Source: Moraxella atlantae NBRC 14588 | Lineage (GTDB): Bacteria; Pseudomonadota; Gammaproteobacteria; Pseudomonadales; Moraxellaceae | DNA length: 64,000 nt | Assembly (NCBI RefSeq): GCF_001591265.1 | Contig: NZ_BCUL01000002.1 | Location: forward strand, 62,001 to 126,000 | Direction: 5' to 3' | Shown: in pieces, positions 1 to 8,462 of the stretch | How the letters are laid out: each line of letters opens with the position of its first letter | Numbering within the stretch: position 1 is the first letter of the stretch | Made by a program: the position numbers and the translations under genes | Notes under the pieces: generated by a model | The model's input: the letters and a program-made list of their open reading frames with translations, nothing else | What the model was told of the DNA's origin: nothing | Database searches by the model: none

Positions 1-2082
1 ATGTTGATAATGGTTATCGGTATTTAACGTGCCAATGCTGGCGTGTAAATCGGCAAGTTTGGCGGCAATGTGCTGTTGTTCGTGCGCGTAGTTGGCTAAT
101 TGATCGGTGATTTGCTGCTGATTTTGCTGTTCGCGCGCTTGCTGTAGGCGCAGCTGTTCAAGCGTTTGGGTGATGCTGACAAGCTCGGCTTGTGCGTAGC
201 TAAGCTGCTGCTCGGCAGCGTTTGGCGCGGCAGGCTGATGGCTGGCGTACGGGTGGGTGGTCGCACCGCACAAAGGACAAGGCTCGCCGTCTATCAAATG
301 GGCGCGTTCACTTTGCAAATCAGCGATTTTATACAGCAGTTTTAAGTTGTCATTGAGTAGTGTAACGCGCGCATTGGCGTGCTGTTGCTCACGGGTTTGC
401 GTGTCAATATCGGTAGCAAGCTGGGCCAATGTTTGTTGCAAGGCAGCGTATCTGCTGTGAAGTTGCTGCTGCGTGTCTTGGTTGGTTCGGGCTTGGGTTT
501 GCACCTCATCAAGGCGTTGCAAAGCTTGTTCAAGGCGCGTCAGTTGGGTATGGCGTTGCTGCCAATCGCTGCGGCTGCTATCTGCCAGTAGCGTTGCCAT
601 GAGCTGCTGTATATAGTTTACATGCGTCTGTTGGGTGGCGAGTTTGTCGTTTAATTCGGTCAGCTTGGCGTTTAATTGGCGTTGTTGGTTGATATTGTCG
701 CACTCGGCTTCGGCTAGACGGTGTTGGTCGGTTTGTGCGTTGCTATAGCGCGTTTCGATATCTGCCAAATTGGCGGCGAGACCTTCTACACGGGTGATGG
801 TTTGCGACAAATTTTGCCAAATGGGCTGGGCTAAACGCTCGGCTAGGGTTTGTTCAGTTTGGCATGCGTGCGTGTAGTTGGCTTGTTGTTGGTGTAGGGT
901 GTGGTTTAGCTGTTGTAAATGGCTGTTTTGCTCGTTTTGTGCGCGTTGGCGATCTTGTTGCTGGCTGATTAATTGGCGCAAGGTCGCGTCTTGCTCGCGT
1001 ATTTGATTGAGCAGTGGCTGCGCGTCTCGCCATGCTTGATCGCGTTGTTGATAGTCGGTTTGATGCGTGGTGGTTTGTTCTTGTGCTGCTTGCCATGCTG
1101 CTTGGTGGGCAGGGCGTTGGTCAAGTAGGGTGTTGTGCTTAGCTTGTGCGGTTTGGTAACGTTCTCGGGTAAGCTGTAACGCGCGGTAATCGCCCGCGAG
1201 TTCTAATGCTCGCTTAGCGCGTTGTAGTTTGTATTGGCTGGGCGCAAAGTCGCTGATTTGAATCTGAATATCAGATAGTTGAGTTTGATACACGTGTAAA
1301 TCATTGCGTAAGGCGTTTAGATTTTTTTGACGCTGCTCGGCGGCTTGTAGCTGCTTGATGGTGTCTTGAATGGCGGTAAGCTCGGTGTTTAAGGTGGTCT
1401 CTTGTGCGCTTAGTGCTGCTAATTCGTCCGCGTCTAGCAGCTGTAAACTTTGTAAATAGTCTGTTAGCTGTTTTAATGCCTGTTCGCGCTCGCGCTTAAG
1501 TTCGTGCACCTTTATAGAAATATCGGCATAAATCATCGTGCCTGTGATACCCTCAAGCAGCGATGAGCGTTCATCGGCACTGGCCTGCAAAAACTTGGCA
1601 AAACTGCCTTGCGCCAACAACATCGAGCGCGTAAAGCGTTCAAAATCCAACCCTGTTAGCGCAATGACGGCATCTTTGACCTTAGTTATGCGATGCTCTA
1701 TCAGCTTGCCTTTGCCATCTGTGCCGTGTTCGGCAAGCTCATGTTGGGGCGTTTGCAGCGCGCCATCTACCTTGCCACGAGCACGCCGCTGCGCCCAATG
1801 GCAAATAAATTCGCCATCTTTGGTGGCAAAAATCACCTCGCTAAAACATTCGCCCGTTTGGCGTGACATCAGCTCGTTGTGGCCTTTGGATATGTCGTTC
1901 AGTCGTGGTGTTTTGCCATACAATGCCAAACAGATCGCGTCCAAAATCGTGCTTTTGCCCGCACCTGTCTTGCCTGTGATGGCAAAAATCCCGTCATTGG
2001 CATAGCTTGGATGGCGAAAGTCGATCTGCCACTCACCGCGCAAAGAGTTTAGGTTTTTAAAGCGTAAGGCTAAGATTTTCAT
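1..2082 (-). CDS. sbcC: SbcC, ATPase subunit of the SbcCD nuclease (3' part cut off by window start)
   Basis: This is the SMC/Rad50-type ATPase of the SbcCD complex, which opens hairpins and processes double-strand DNA ends with SbcD. The first 694 codons are present and the frame is still open at base 1, so the C-terminal Walker B and signature half lies outside the window. The start MKILALRFKN is typical of the family, and the Walker A motif GKTGAGKST is at residues 37-45. A long Gln/Ala/Leu-rich stretch, probably coiled coil, leads to a Rad50-type zinc hook, CPLC, at residues 602-605 (near bases 268-279), followed by the start of the returning coil. It lies 58 bases downstream of sbcD on the same strand, as in the usual sbcDC operon. 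The assignment is secure; only the truncation limits it. Confidence 0.96.
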   Translation of the reverse strand, partial: MKILALRFKNLNSLRGEWQIDFRHPSYANDGIFAITGKTGAGKSTILDAICLALYGKTPRLNDISKGHNELMSRQTGECFSEVIFATKDGEFICHWAQRRARGKVDGALQTPQHELAEHGTDGKGKLIEHRITKVKDAVIALTGLDFERFTRSMLLAQGSFAKFLQASADERSSLLEGITGTMIYADISIKVHELKREREQALKQLTDYLQSLQLLDADELAALSAQETTLNTELTAIQDTIKQLQAAEQRQKNLNALRNDLHVYQTQLSDIQIQISDFAPSQYKLQRAKRALELAGDYRALQLTRERYQTAQAKHNTLLDQRPAHQAAWQAAQEQTTTHQTDYQQRDQAWRDAQPLLNQIREQDATLRQLISQQQDRQRAQNEQNSHLQQLNHTLHQQQANYTHACQTEQTLAERLAQPIWQNLSQTITRVEGLAANLADIETRYSNAQTDQHRLAEAECDNINQQRQLNAKLTELNDKLATQQTHVNYIQQLMATLLADSSRSDWQQRHTQLTRLEQALQRLDEVQTQARTNQDTQQQLHSRYAALQQTLAQLATDIDTQTREQQHANARVTLLNDNLKLLYKIADLQSERAHLIDGEPCPLCGATTHPYASHQPAAPNAAEQQLSYAQAELVSITQTLEQLRLQQAREQQNQQQITDQLANYAHEQQHIAAKLADLHASIGTLNTDNHYQH

Positions 2083-2140
2083 AATAGATTGGGCTAAATT
2101 TTTGGCTAACTGTTGTTGGTTTAGTATTGATTTGGTTGGT

Positions 2141-3472
2141 TTAAGTAGTTGGCTTGGCAGCTTTGCTGTCGTCATCTTGCATCCGCGTCAGCACCTCAGC
2201 ATACAGCGTGCGCAGCATATCTTGTTGCGCATCAGTGGTTTTACTGACCGCCAGCCGTCGCTCAAACACCTCATGCACGTCCAAATCCTCTAAAGACTCA
2301 TTAGGCGATTGCGCCTGCAACATGGCGGTGGTTTCGGTATTATTGATTTTTTTTAGTACCACAAGCTTGCTGTCGGCAACCAACGCATCCACCTGCCCGA
2401 CAAAATCGGGTAGGGCTTCATCGCCCCGATACGTCACCTCAAGCCACACCGCGTCACCCGATTTTTTTAAGTCTTTTATTGCCTTGCTGATGGTTTGCCA
2501 ATCGCCGCTCACACGCGCCAAACGCTGAAACACAGGCACGTGCAACGACTCAAGCAGCACCGTTGGGCTAATGCGTTCGCGCGCAAACGGTTGCCAATCC
2601 GCGTTGGTGTCAAGCGGATGGTTTGCTTGCCAATCATCCAACTTGGCCGCCTGCGCAAAGCGCACAATCTGCACGGATTTGGCATGTTTGAGCTCACCAA
2701 AGCCCATTGCAATCGGTGAGCCGCTGTAGCGAATTCGCGCTTGCCCTGCCACCGTTTGCGGCAAATGCAAATGCCCCAACGCGACATAATCCAACGCACG
2801 GTCAAAAATATCTGCGCCAACAAACGCCAACGAACCCACATACAAATCACGCACACCATCACCTGCCGAACCGCCTGCGGCAAACAAATGTCCCGTGCCT
2901 ACCAACGGCACGTGCCGCTTATGCTCTGCCAAAATCCGCGCCTGCTCAGCTTTGGCAAGTTCGGTCATCTCATGGTAATGCTGGGCAATGCCTTGCACCA
3001 GTTTTTGCGCTTTATCGGCAAGGCTCTCGCCTGCGCTGACTTGGCGAATATCACGATCACGCAAATACGGCACGGCAAGCACAATCAGCTCAGGCACGCC
3101 ATCACTGTCGTTTAGCACAAGCAAATCATCGACGCGCGCGTCACTGATACTGCCGATCACATGCGTGTTAAACGCCTTGAGCAACGTCTTGGGCGCGTCC
3201 AAAAAACTTGCCGAATCATGGTTACCGCCAACAATCACCACGTGGCGACAAATCTGTACCGCTTGCGCCAAAAAATTGTAATACAACGCCTGTGCACGCG
3301 CACTTGGAGTCATCGTGTCAAAAATATCGCCTGCAATCAGCAGCACATCGATGGCCTGCGCGCGTAGTACCGCCAACTGCCACGCCAAAAACTGCTCAAA
3401 CTCGGCATACCGCGCCATGCCATGCAGCCGCCGACCCAAATGCCAATCAGAAGTATGTAATAAGCTTAACAT
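2141..3472 (-). CDS. sbcD: SbcD, nuclease subunit of SbcCD
   Basis: This is the metallophosphoesterase subunit of SbcCD, about 443 residues. The N-terminus shows the calcineurin-like motifs in order: DWHLGR (Asp9, His11), AGDIFD, GNHDS and later GHLHLP, which bind the two catalytic metals. The ORF can be extended 7 codons to a methionine at 3493, but an AAGGA sits about 10 bases before the ATG at 3472 and the resulting N-terminus MLSLLHTSDW matches the family. It precedes sbcC in a two-gene operon. The C-terminal third is less conserved and presumably caps the active site and contacts SbcC. Confidence 0.95.
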   Translation of the reverse strand: MLSLLHTSDWHLGRRLHGMARYAEFEQFLAWQLAVLRAQAIDVLLIAGDIFDTMTPSARAQALYYNFLAQAVQICRHVVIVGGNHDSASFLDAPKTLLKAFNTHVIGSISDARVDDLLVLNDSDGVPELIVLAVPYLRDRDIRQVSAGESLADKAQKLVQGIAQHYHEMTELAKAEQARILAEHKRHVPLVGTGHLFAAGGSAGDGVRDLYVGSLAFVGADIFDRALDYVALGHLHLPQTVAGQARIRYSGSPIAMGFGELKHAKSVQIVRFAQAAKLDDWQANHPLDTNADWQPFARERISPTVLLESLHVPVFQRLARVSGDWQTISKAIKDLKKSGDAVWLEVTYRGDEALPDFVGQVDALVADSKLVVLKKINNTETTAMLQAQSPNESLEDLDVHEVFERRLAVSKTTDAQQDMLRTLYAEVLTRMQDDDSKAAKPTT

Positions 3473-3616
3473 AGCGGCAGTATCCTTAAACATGATTTAA
3501 ATAAAACGCAACAAATAAAATACAGTAAAAATAGAGGGTTAGCGGCTTTATCCTAGCGTGTCGTTTGACAAAGCGCAATGCCCAACCACCACAAATCAGA
3601 CAAATTCTAACCAAAC

Positions 3617-3643
3617 AAAAACCGCCCATAAAAGCGGTTTTTT
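3617..3643 (-). terminator. Rho-independent terminator downstream of oxyR
   Basis: The stem AAAAACCGC / GCGGTTTTT (3617-3625 and 3634-3642) has an 8-base loop and is flanked by A and T runs. It lies between the oxyR stop and the sbcD start. It most simply ends oxyR transcription, and it separates oxyR from sbcDC. Confidence 0.85.
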
Positions 3644-3677
3644 CGATGATGGACTGCCAAACACATTAGGCGGACTG

Positions 3678-4601
3678 TTATGCGTGTTGAGCTTGTTGTT
3701 GCGCGTAATCTTTTTTGAGCGTATCGGCAAATAAATTACCCAACAAACTGATATCATCCACACGCGCGTAATTAAGCCGCGTAACAAACGCCAACCGCCG
3801 ATGCGGGCCGGGCTCTGCCAACGGAATCAACGCCACATTGGGGTTTTGTTGATGAATCTGTTGACGCGCAAGCTCAGGCACCAGCGTCGTGCCCATACCG
3901 CTTAATGCCATCTGAATCAGCGTGGTCAAACTGGCATCGCTAAACGCTTCACGCATACGGCGCTTATCAACATGACACACCGCCAACGCGTGATCAGTCA
4001 AGCAATGCCCTTCACCCAACAGCAGCAGTGGACTATCTAGCAGATGCTCACTATCAAGCACAGGCAATGCCGCGCGGCTATCATTGGGCGCGACCACCGC
4101 CAAAAAATCCTCCGCCCAAAACTCAAACATCAATAGCCCATCTGTGGCATACGGCAACGCGATGATTGCCGTATCAATCACGCCATAGCGCACCTTATCT
4201 AGCAGACGTTCAGTCTGCTCCTCCATCACAGTCAGCTTAAAATCGGGGAACTGCGCGCGCAAATCGGGCAGCACCTTAGGCAATAAAAACGGCGCAATGG
4301 TTGGGATCATACCAATCGTCATTGGATAGGCGAGCGGACTTTGGTGGCTTTGCGCGCGCGTCACCAAATCATTGACTTCAGAGAACACTCGCTGGGCGCG
4401 TGTCAAAATCTCCTCACCAATCGGCGTGATCAGTACCTGCTTATTGTTGCGCTCAAAAATCTGCGTATCAAGCTGCTTTTCAAGCTCAGCAATGCCAAGA
4501 CTCAATGCCGATTGCGAAATATTGCATGCCTCCGCCGCGCGTTTGAAGTGCTTATACTTTGCTACCGCCAGCGCAAACTCCAGTTGTCGTAAGGTAATCA
4601 T
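3678..4601 (-). CDS. oxyR: OxyR, peroxide-sensing LysR-family regulator
   Basis: This 307-residue LysR-type regulator has an N-terminal winged helix-turn-helix (about residues 1-60, with RAAEACNISQSALS as the recognition region) and a C-terminal effector domain. The segment GEGHCLTDHALAVCH carries Cys200 and Cys209, matching the Cys199/Cys208 redox pair of E. coli OxyR, which forms a disulfide on exposure to hydrogen peroxide. This identifies OxyR rather than a generic LysR protein. It is divergent from ahpC across an 828-base region and close to ahpF, both classical OxyR targets. Regulation of these genes by OxyR is inferred from position and family knowledge. Confidence 0.95.
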   Translation of the reverse strand: MITLRQLEFALAVAKYKHFKRAAEACNISQSALSLGIAELEKQLDTQIFERNNKQVLITPIGEEILTRAQRVFSEVNDLVTRAQSHQSPLAYPMTIGMIPTIAPFLLPKVLPDLRAQFPDFKLTVMEEQTERLLDKVRYGVIDTAIIALPYATDGLLMFEFWAEDFLAVVAPNDSRAALPVLDSEHLLDSPLLLLGEGHCLTDHALAVCHVDKRRMREAFSDASLTTLIQMALSGMGTTLVPELARQQIHQQNPNVALIPLAEPGPHRRLAFVTRLNYARVDDISLLGNLFADTLKKDYAQQQAQHA

Positions 4602-5429
4602 CGTGCCGTATCATTCCTTGTGTGCGCCCGTCCGTCATCATCACGATCACGGCGCGCGCTTCCTATCAACAAAATTATCATAAAATTATTTGGGAAAAAA
4701 TCAGATTTAACCCCCAAATACCTTTGCCACACCCATTTAATAAAAAAATGCCTCACGCCCAATGCAAGCAAATGCTTGCTTGTCACCTACATCCAGTCTA
4801 AGTGCAAACGCTTTCATCAAACGCTCACACAAAAAAACTGCAAAAACCTTGCCAATACTGTTGTTTTTTATGATGAAATTATTGGTTTAGCAAATTTTTG
4901 TTTAAAATAAATGGCCAATTCACCCAAGTTTATAATATTATACCTAACCTCACTACTTAATTTGGATAAATATTGCGTTAAAAAAGTTTGGTCTTAGACA
5001 ACCAATACTTAGCAAAAGCGTAACTTGGGCGTGTTTTTGCTGGCTGATGGCAAAAAACTTAAGCAGTATTCTAGTTAAATAGTATTTATAGAAAAAATAC
5101 CGTCGAATAACCGATCGTTTGGTAGGTCTTATCGTTGCATCACAATGCATTTACAACAGTTAGCCTACAATTATGTCATGGTTTTGACACACCGCCACGC
5201 TATACTAACGCCTAAACCAATGGCACTAAGCTGATGGTTAGCAGTTATAGTTTTAGCAGCTACATCTTGGTGCTTTCAGTTGGTACTTTTTGATTGATAA
5301 AATCAATCGATTTTATAAAAACTTTAAACTAGACTGATCGTTTGCCCTGCGGCATACTAAACCAGTCAAACGACAACCATTATCGGTGATAGATGATAAT
5401 GGCGGACAAACCCCAAAGAGGATAAAACC
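4602..5429. other. Long divergent intergenic region between oxyR and ahpC
   Basis: This is 828 bases of mostly AT-rich DNA with no convincing gene. The short frames here have unusual composition and no ribosome-binding sites. It must hold the oxyR and ahpC promoters. About 120 bases before ahpC is a palindrome, GATTGAT-AAA-ATCAATC (5292-5308), followed at once by GATTTTATAAAA (5309-5320). TTGATT at 5290 and TATAAA at 5314 could form a promoter with an 18-base spacer. I could not fit the textbook OxyR operator (ATAG-N7-CTAT repeats) with confidence. AGAGGATAAAACC before the ahpC ATG is its ribosome-binding site. Confidence 0.5.
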
Positions 5430-5996
5430 ATGGCAGCAATTATTAATCAAACGATTCCTGATTTTAAAACCGAAGCTTTTGTAAATGGTGAATTTAAAAC
5501 CATCTCATCAGATGATGTGAAAGGTAACTGGGCAATTTTCTTGTTTTACCCACATGATTTCACTTTTGTTTGCCCAACTGAGCTTGAAGACATGGCAAAC
5601 CACTATGAAGCGTTCAAAAAACTTGGCGTAGAGGTGTATGCCGTCTCAACTGACAGCCATTTTGTCCACAAAGCATGGCATGATGCGTCACCTGCAATTG
5701 GTAAAGTACAATACCCAATGCTAGGCGATGGTACAGGCGCATTGACTCGCGGCTTTAACATCATGATTGAAGAAGACCATGCTGCCCTACGCGGTACGTT
5801 CTTGGTAGACCCAGATGGTAAAATCAAAGTGGCAGAAATCCATGACCTAGGTATTGGTCGTTCAGCTGCTGATATGCTACGCAAAGTCAAAGCAGCGCAA
5901 TACGTGCGCGAAAATGACGGCGAAGTATGCCCAGCCGCTTGGGAGCAAGGTCAAGAAACTTTGAAACCTAGCCTAGACCTAGTCGGTAAAATCTAA
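5430..5996 (+). CDS. ahpC: AhpC, alkyl hydroperoxide reductase peroxiredoxin
   Basis: This is a 2-Cys peroxiredoxin of 188 residues that reduces hydrogen peroxide and organic peroxides in the cytoplasm and is recycled by AhpF. The peroxidatic cysteine is Cys48 in FTFVCPTE and the resolving cysteine is Cys167 in EVCPAAW, both at normal positions. Length is typical of AhpC1. A good ribosome-binding site (AGAGGA) and a strong terminator show that it is transcribed on its own. Unlike the common ahpCF arrangement, an opposite-strand gene lies between it and ahpF. OxyR control is likely because oxyR is the divergent neighbour. Confidence 0.97.
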   Translation: MAAIINQTIPDFKTEAFVNGEFKTISSDDVKGNWAIFLFYPHDFTFVCPTELEDMANHYEAFKKLGVEVYAVSTDSHFVHKAWHDASPAIGKVQYPMLGDGTGALTRGFNIMIEEDHAALRGTFLVDPDGKIKVAEIHDLGIGRSAADMLRKVKAAQYVRENDGEVCPAAWEQGQETLKPSLDLVGKI

Positions 5997-6072
5997 TTTT
6001 ACGGGTCATTTTGTCAAGATTTTGGCATAAAATCGGCTGGTAACGGCTTGGGTTTTATGTTAGGATAAAATA

Positions 6073-6105
6073 AAAAACCTGTCGTCTTGCGGCAGGTTTT
6101 TTTGT
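6073..6105 (+). terminator. Rho-independent terminator of ahpC
   Basis: AAAAAACCTGTCG and CGGCAGGTTTTTTT form a stem with one G-U pair and a short loop, ending in a run of seven T. It lies about 75 bases after the ahpC stop and ends ahpC as a single-gene transcript. Confidence 0.9.
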
Positions 6106-6134
6106 GGCAAAAAATTGGCACTAAAATATTCGCG

Positions 6135-6167
6135 TAAAAAAACGCCCTGCACATTTAGCAAGGCGTT
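6135..6167 (-). terminator. Terminator of the DUF465 gene
   Basis: Read on the minus strand, AACGCC and GGCGTT pair around a 15-base loop and are followed by a run of seven T (6136-6142). It lies just downstream of the minus-strand DUF465 gene and back to back with the ahpC terminator. Confidence 0.75.
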
Positions 6168-6196
6168 GTTGACTTAGCGTTAGCCGTTTGTAGCTA

Positions 6197-6258
6197 GCTA
6201 TTGGTATTGCTATTGGCAGCATTGCTTGCTATTGGTATTGCTATTGGCAGCATTGCTT
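6197..6258. repeat. 31-bp perfect tandem duplication at the 3' end of the DUF465 gene
   Basis: Two identical 31-base units (6197-6227 and 6228-6258) lie head to tail across the stop codon of the DUF465 gene. Because 31 is not a multiple of three, the second copy is read in another frame. With a single copy the coding frame would run from AGC straight into TAG, so the duplication adds five residues (KQCCQ). Confidence 0.9.
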
Positions 6259-6476
6259 GGCTGATGTTTAGACAAGATCGCATACAGTTGATCTTTTAGA
6301 CCCAGCTTTTCTTTTTTCAAGGCTTCGATATCCGCATCACGGCTAGCGGCAGAGACAGGGTCGTTCTCAAGGTTGGCAATTTGGTGGTCAAGTTCATTAT
6401 GCTTGTCAAATAATTTGGCAAAGTGTTGATCGCTGGTTTTTAGTTGGCTGATTAAGTCACGATATTCTGGAAACAT
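6210..6476 (-). CDS. YdcH/DUF465 family small protein
   Basis: This 88-residue protein starts MFPEYRDLISQLKTSD and continues with FAKLFDKHNELDHQIANLE, the conserved core of the DUF465 (YdcH) family, predicted to be two alpha helices or a short coiled coil. Function in this family is not established. The C-terminal tail is Asn/Ser-rich and ends KQCCQ because of a 31-bp tandem duplication that overruns the original stop, so the ancestral protein probably had 83 residues. The gene faces the opposite way between ahpC and ahpF. The family call is firm; a role in oxidative stress would only be guilt by location. Confidence 0.85.
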   Translation of the reverse strand: MFPEYRDLISQLKTSDQHFAKLFDKHNELDHQIANLENDPVSAASRDADIEALKKEKLGLKDQLYAILSKHQPSNAANSNTNSKQCCQ

Positions 6477-6754
6477 GGTGTCCTTCCTGTGGTTAGATTA
6501 AAATAAATATTGCGATTTCAAACGATAAAGCCGATTATTCTGACACTTTATCTAAATTCATTGTAGCCCATGCGGTTTAAAGTTTTGCTAGTTTATTGTA
6601 AAGTTTAATGGTTAAAATAATAAAACATAATATATTTATCGTTTGATTTTATAAAACATTATGATTGATAGGATACGGTTGCTAATACTAATTAAAAGCC
6701 CAATAATACGTTTATCCAATTATTAGATGAATGACCAAACATTGAGGTAAATCT

Positions 6755-8314
6755 ATGTTAGACCAAAGTTTATTAGATGCCATCAAATCATACAGTGAGC
6801 GCATGACCCATGGGGTTGAATTTGTTGTGGGTACAGGCGAGCACGCCAAACGTGCTGAACTGTTGGATTTTTTGCGTCAAATCGCCGACACCACAGACAA
6901 AATCAGCCTAAGCGATGAGCACGACAGCGCGTTGTCAGCTGTTAGCTTTAAAATCCGCGCGCAAGGGCATGATACGGGCATTGTATTTAGCGGTATCCCT
7001 GGTGGGCATGAGTTCACGTCGTTGATTTTGGCGATTTTGCAAGCAGGCGGTAGTGAGCTCAAGCTTGATGCCAGTGTACAAAATTTGATTCGCGGTATTC
7101 AAAAACCGCTGCAATTTCAGACCTTTGTGTCATTGTCGTGCCATAACTGCCCTGAGGTGGTGCAATCGCTCAACCAATTTGCTTTGCTCAATGACAATAT
7201 TTCTCATGAAATGATTGACGGAGGCGTGTTTCAGGATTTAATCGCCAAATACAATATCCAAGGCGTGCCTGCGGTGTTTTTAAACGGTGAACCGTTTGCT
7301 AATGGCAAAATCGACACTGCCAAATTGATTGACAAATTGCAGGACAAATTCCCTGATTTGACTGATGGTGCGGCAGCCAGTGCAAGTCAGCTTGCCTTAC
7401 AAGATGTGACCGTGATCGGCGCAGGTCCTGCGGGTACGGCGGCGGCAATTTATACCGCGCGCAAAGGGCTGTCGGTGACGCTGATTGCCGATCGTATCGG
7501 CGGACAAGTCAAGGATACGCAAGATATCGAAAACTTGATTTCAATTCCTCTGACGACGGGCAATGAATTGGCGGCAAACTTTGCCAAACATATCGATGAA
7601 TATCCGATTACAACCAAACAGGCGGTAAGCGTCAAGTCGGTCACGGCAAATGCTGACGATACTTACCAAATCACGCTCAATACGGGCGAAACGTTTGCCA
7701 CCCGTAGCGTGATTGTGGCGACAGGTGCAAAATGGCGCAAATTGGGCATCAAGGGTGAAGAAGAAAACATTGGCAACGGTGTGGCGTATTGTCCGCACTG
7801 TGACGGTCCGTTTTTTAAAGGCAAAGATGTTGCCGTGGTCGGTGGCGGTAACTCAGGCATTGAAGCAGCGATTGACTTGGCAGGGATTGTCAAACACGTG
7901 ACTGTACTTGAGTTTGCCGATAGCCTACGCGCCGATCAAGTGCTGGTTAATAAAGCACAAGAGCGTGATAATATCGACATCTTGACAGGTGTTGCCAGCC
8001 AAGAAATTCAAGCACAGGACGGTAAGGTCACCGCGTTGGTGTACAATGAACGCGCAACGGGTGAACAAAAAACCTTGCCATTGTCGGCGGTGTTTGTGCA
8101 AATTGGTTTGGTGCCCAATTCAGAGCTATTTAAAGATTTGCTTGATATCAACGCACGCGGTGAAATCGAGATTGACGAGGCGTGCCGCACCAATCGCAAA
8201 GGTATCTTTGCTTGTGGTGACGTGTCTACTGTACCATTTAAGCAAATCAATATCGCCATGGGTGAGGGTGCGAAAGCAGGTTTAGCCGCGTTTGAGTACT
8301 TGATGTTGCAATAA
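6755..8314 (+). CDS. ahpF: AhpF, NADH-dependent reductase of AhpC
   Basis: This is a 519-residue flavoprotein disulfide reductase that passes electrons from NADH through FAD and two CxxC centres to AhpC. The N-terminal domain of two thioredoxin-like folds has CHNC (Cys129/Cys132). The thioredoxin-reductase-like part has the FAD motif [10 protein letters not shown] (221-230), the redox pair CPHC (Cys346/Cys349) and the NADH motif [10 protein letters not shown] (361-370), followed by ACGDVS near the end. Length and domain order are those of classical AhpF. GAGGT lies before the ATG. It has its own upstream region and terminator, so it is probably expressed separately from ahpC. Confidence 0.97.
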   Translation: MLDQSLLDAIKSYSERMTHGVEFVVGTGEHAKRAELLDFLRQIADTTDKISLSDEHDSALSAVSFKIRAQGHDTGIVFSGIPGGHEFTSLILAILQAGGSELKLDASVQNLIRGIQKPLQFQTFVSLSCHNCPEVVQSLNQFALLNDNISHEMIDGGVFQDLIAKYNIQGVPAVFLNGEPFANGKIDTAKLIDKLQDKFPDLTDGAAASASQLALQDVTVIGAGPAGTAAAIYTARKGLSVTLIADRIGGQVKDTQDIENLISIPLTTGNELAANFAKHIDEYPITTKQAVSVKSVTANADDTYQITLNTGETFATRSVIVATGAKWRKLGIKGEEENIGNGVAYCPHCDGPFFKGKDVAVVGGGNSGIEAAIDLAGIVKHVTVLEFADSLRADQVLVNKAQERDNIDILTGVASQEIQAQDGKVTALVYNERATGEQKTLPLSAVFVQIGLVPNSELFKDLLDINARGEIEIDEACRTNRKGIFACGDVSTVPFKQINIAMGEGAKAGLAAFEYLMLQ

Positions 8315-8344
8315 ATCAAAATTTAGCAAGCAAATTTAGTCATC

Positions 8345-8372
8345 AAAAAGTCAGCCATGTGCTGGCTTTTTT
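8345..8372 (+). terminator. Rho-independent terminator of ahpF
   Basis: AAAAAGTCAGC and GCTGGCTTTTT pair with one G-U pair around a five-base loop and end in a T run. It lies 30 bases after the ahpF stop. Confidence 0.85.
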
Positions 8373-8462
8373 GTTAACTCTTTTGTTAAGTTTTTTTCAG
8401 TGGTTTTGCTAAAATTTTGGCAAACAAATTGATAACAAAGGTTGTCAACAAGGTTCAATCAG

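Noticed and set aside
1538-2005. Plus-strand open frame of 155 codons
   Set aside because: It is the antisense of the conserved SbcC ATPase domain; no ribosome-binding site or recognisable product.
4620-5150. Short frames on both strands between oxyR and ahpC
   Set aside because: Composition follows AT-rich non-coding DNA, there are no ribosome-binding sites and no recognisable motifs.
4602-5429. Classical OxyR operator (four ATAG/CTAT-type half-sites)
   Set aside because: I searched by eye and could not place the half-sites at the required spacing, so only the palindrome is reported.
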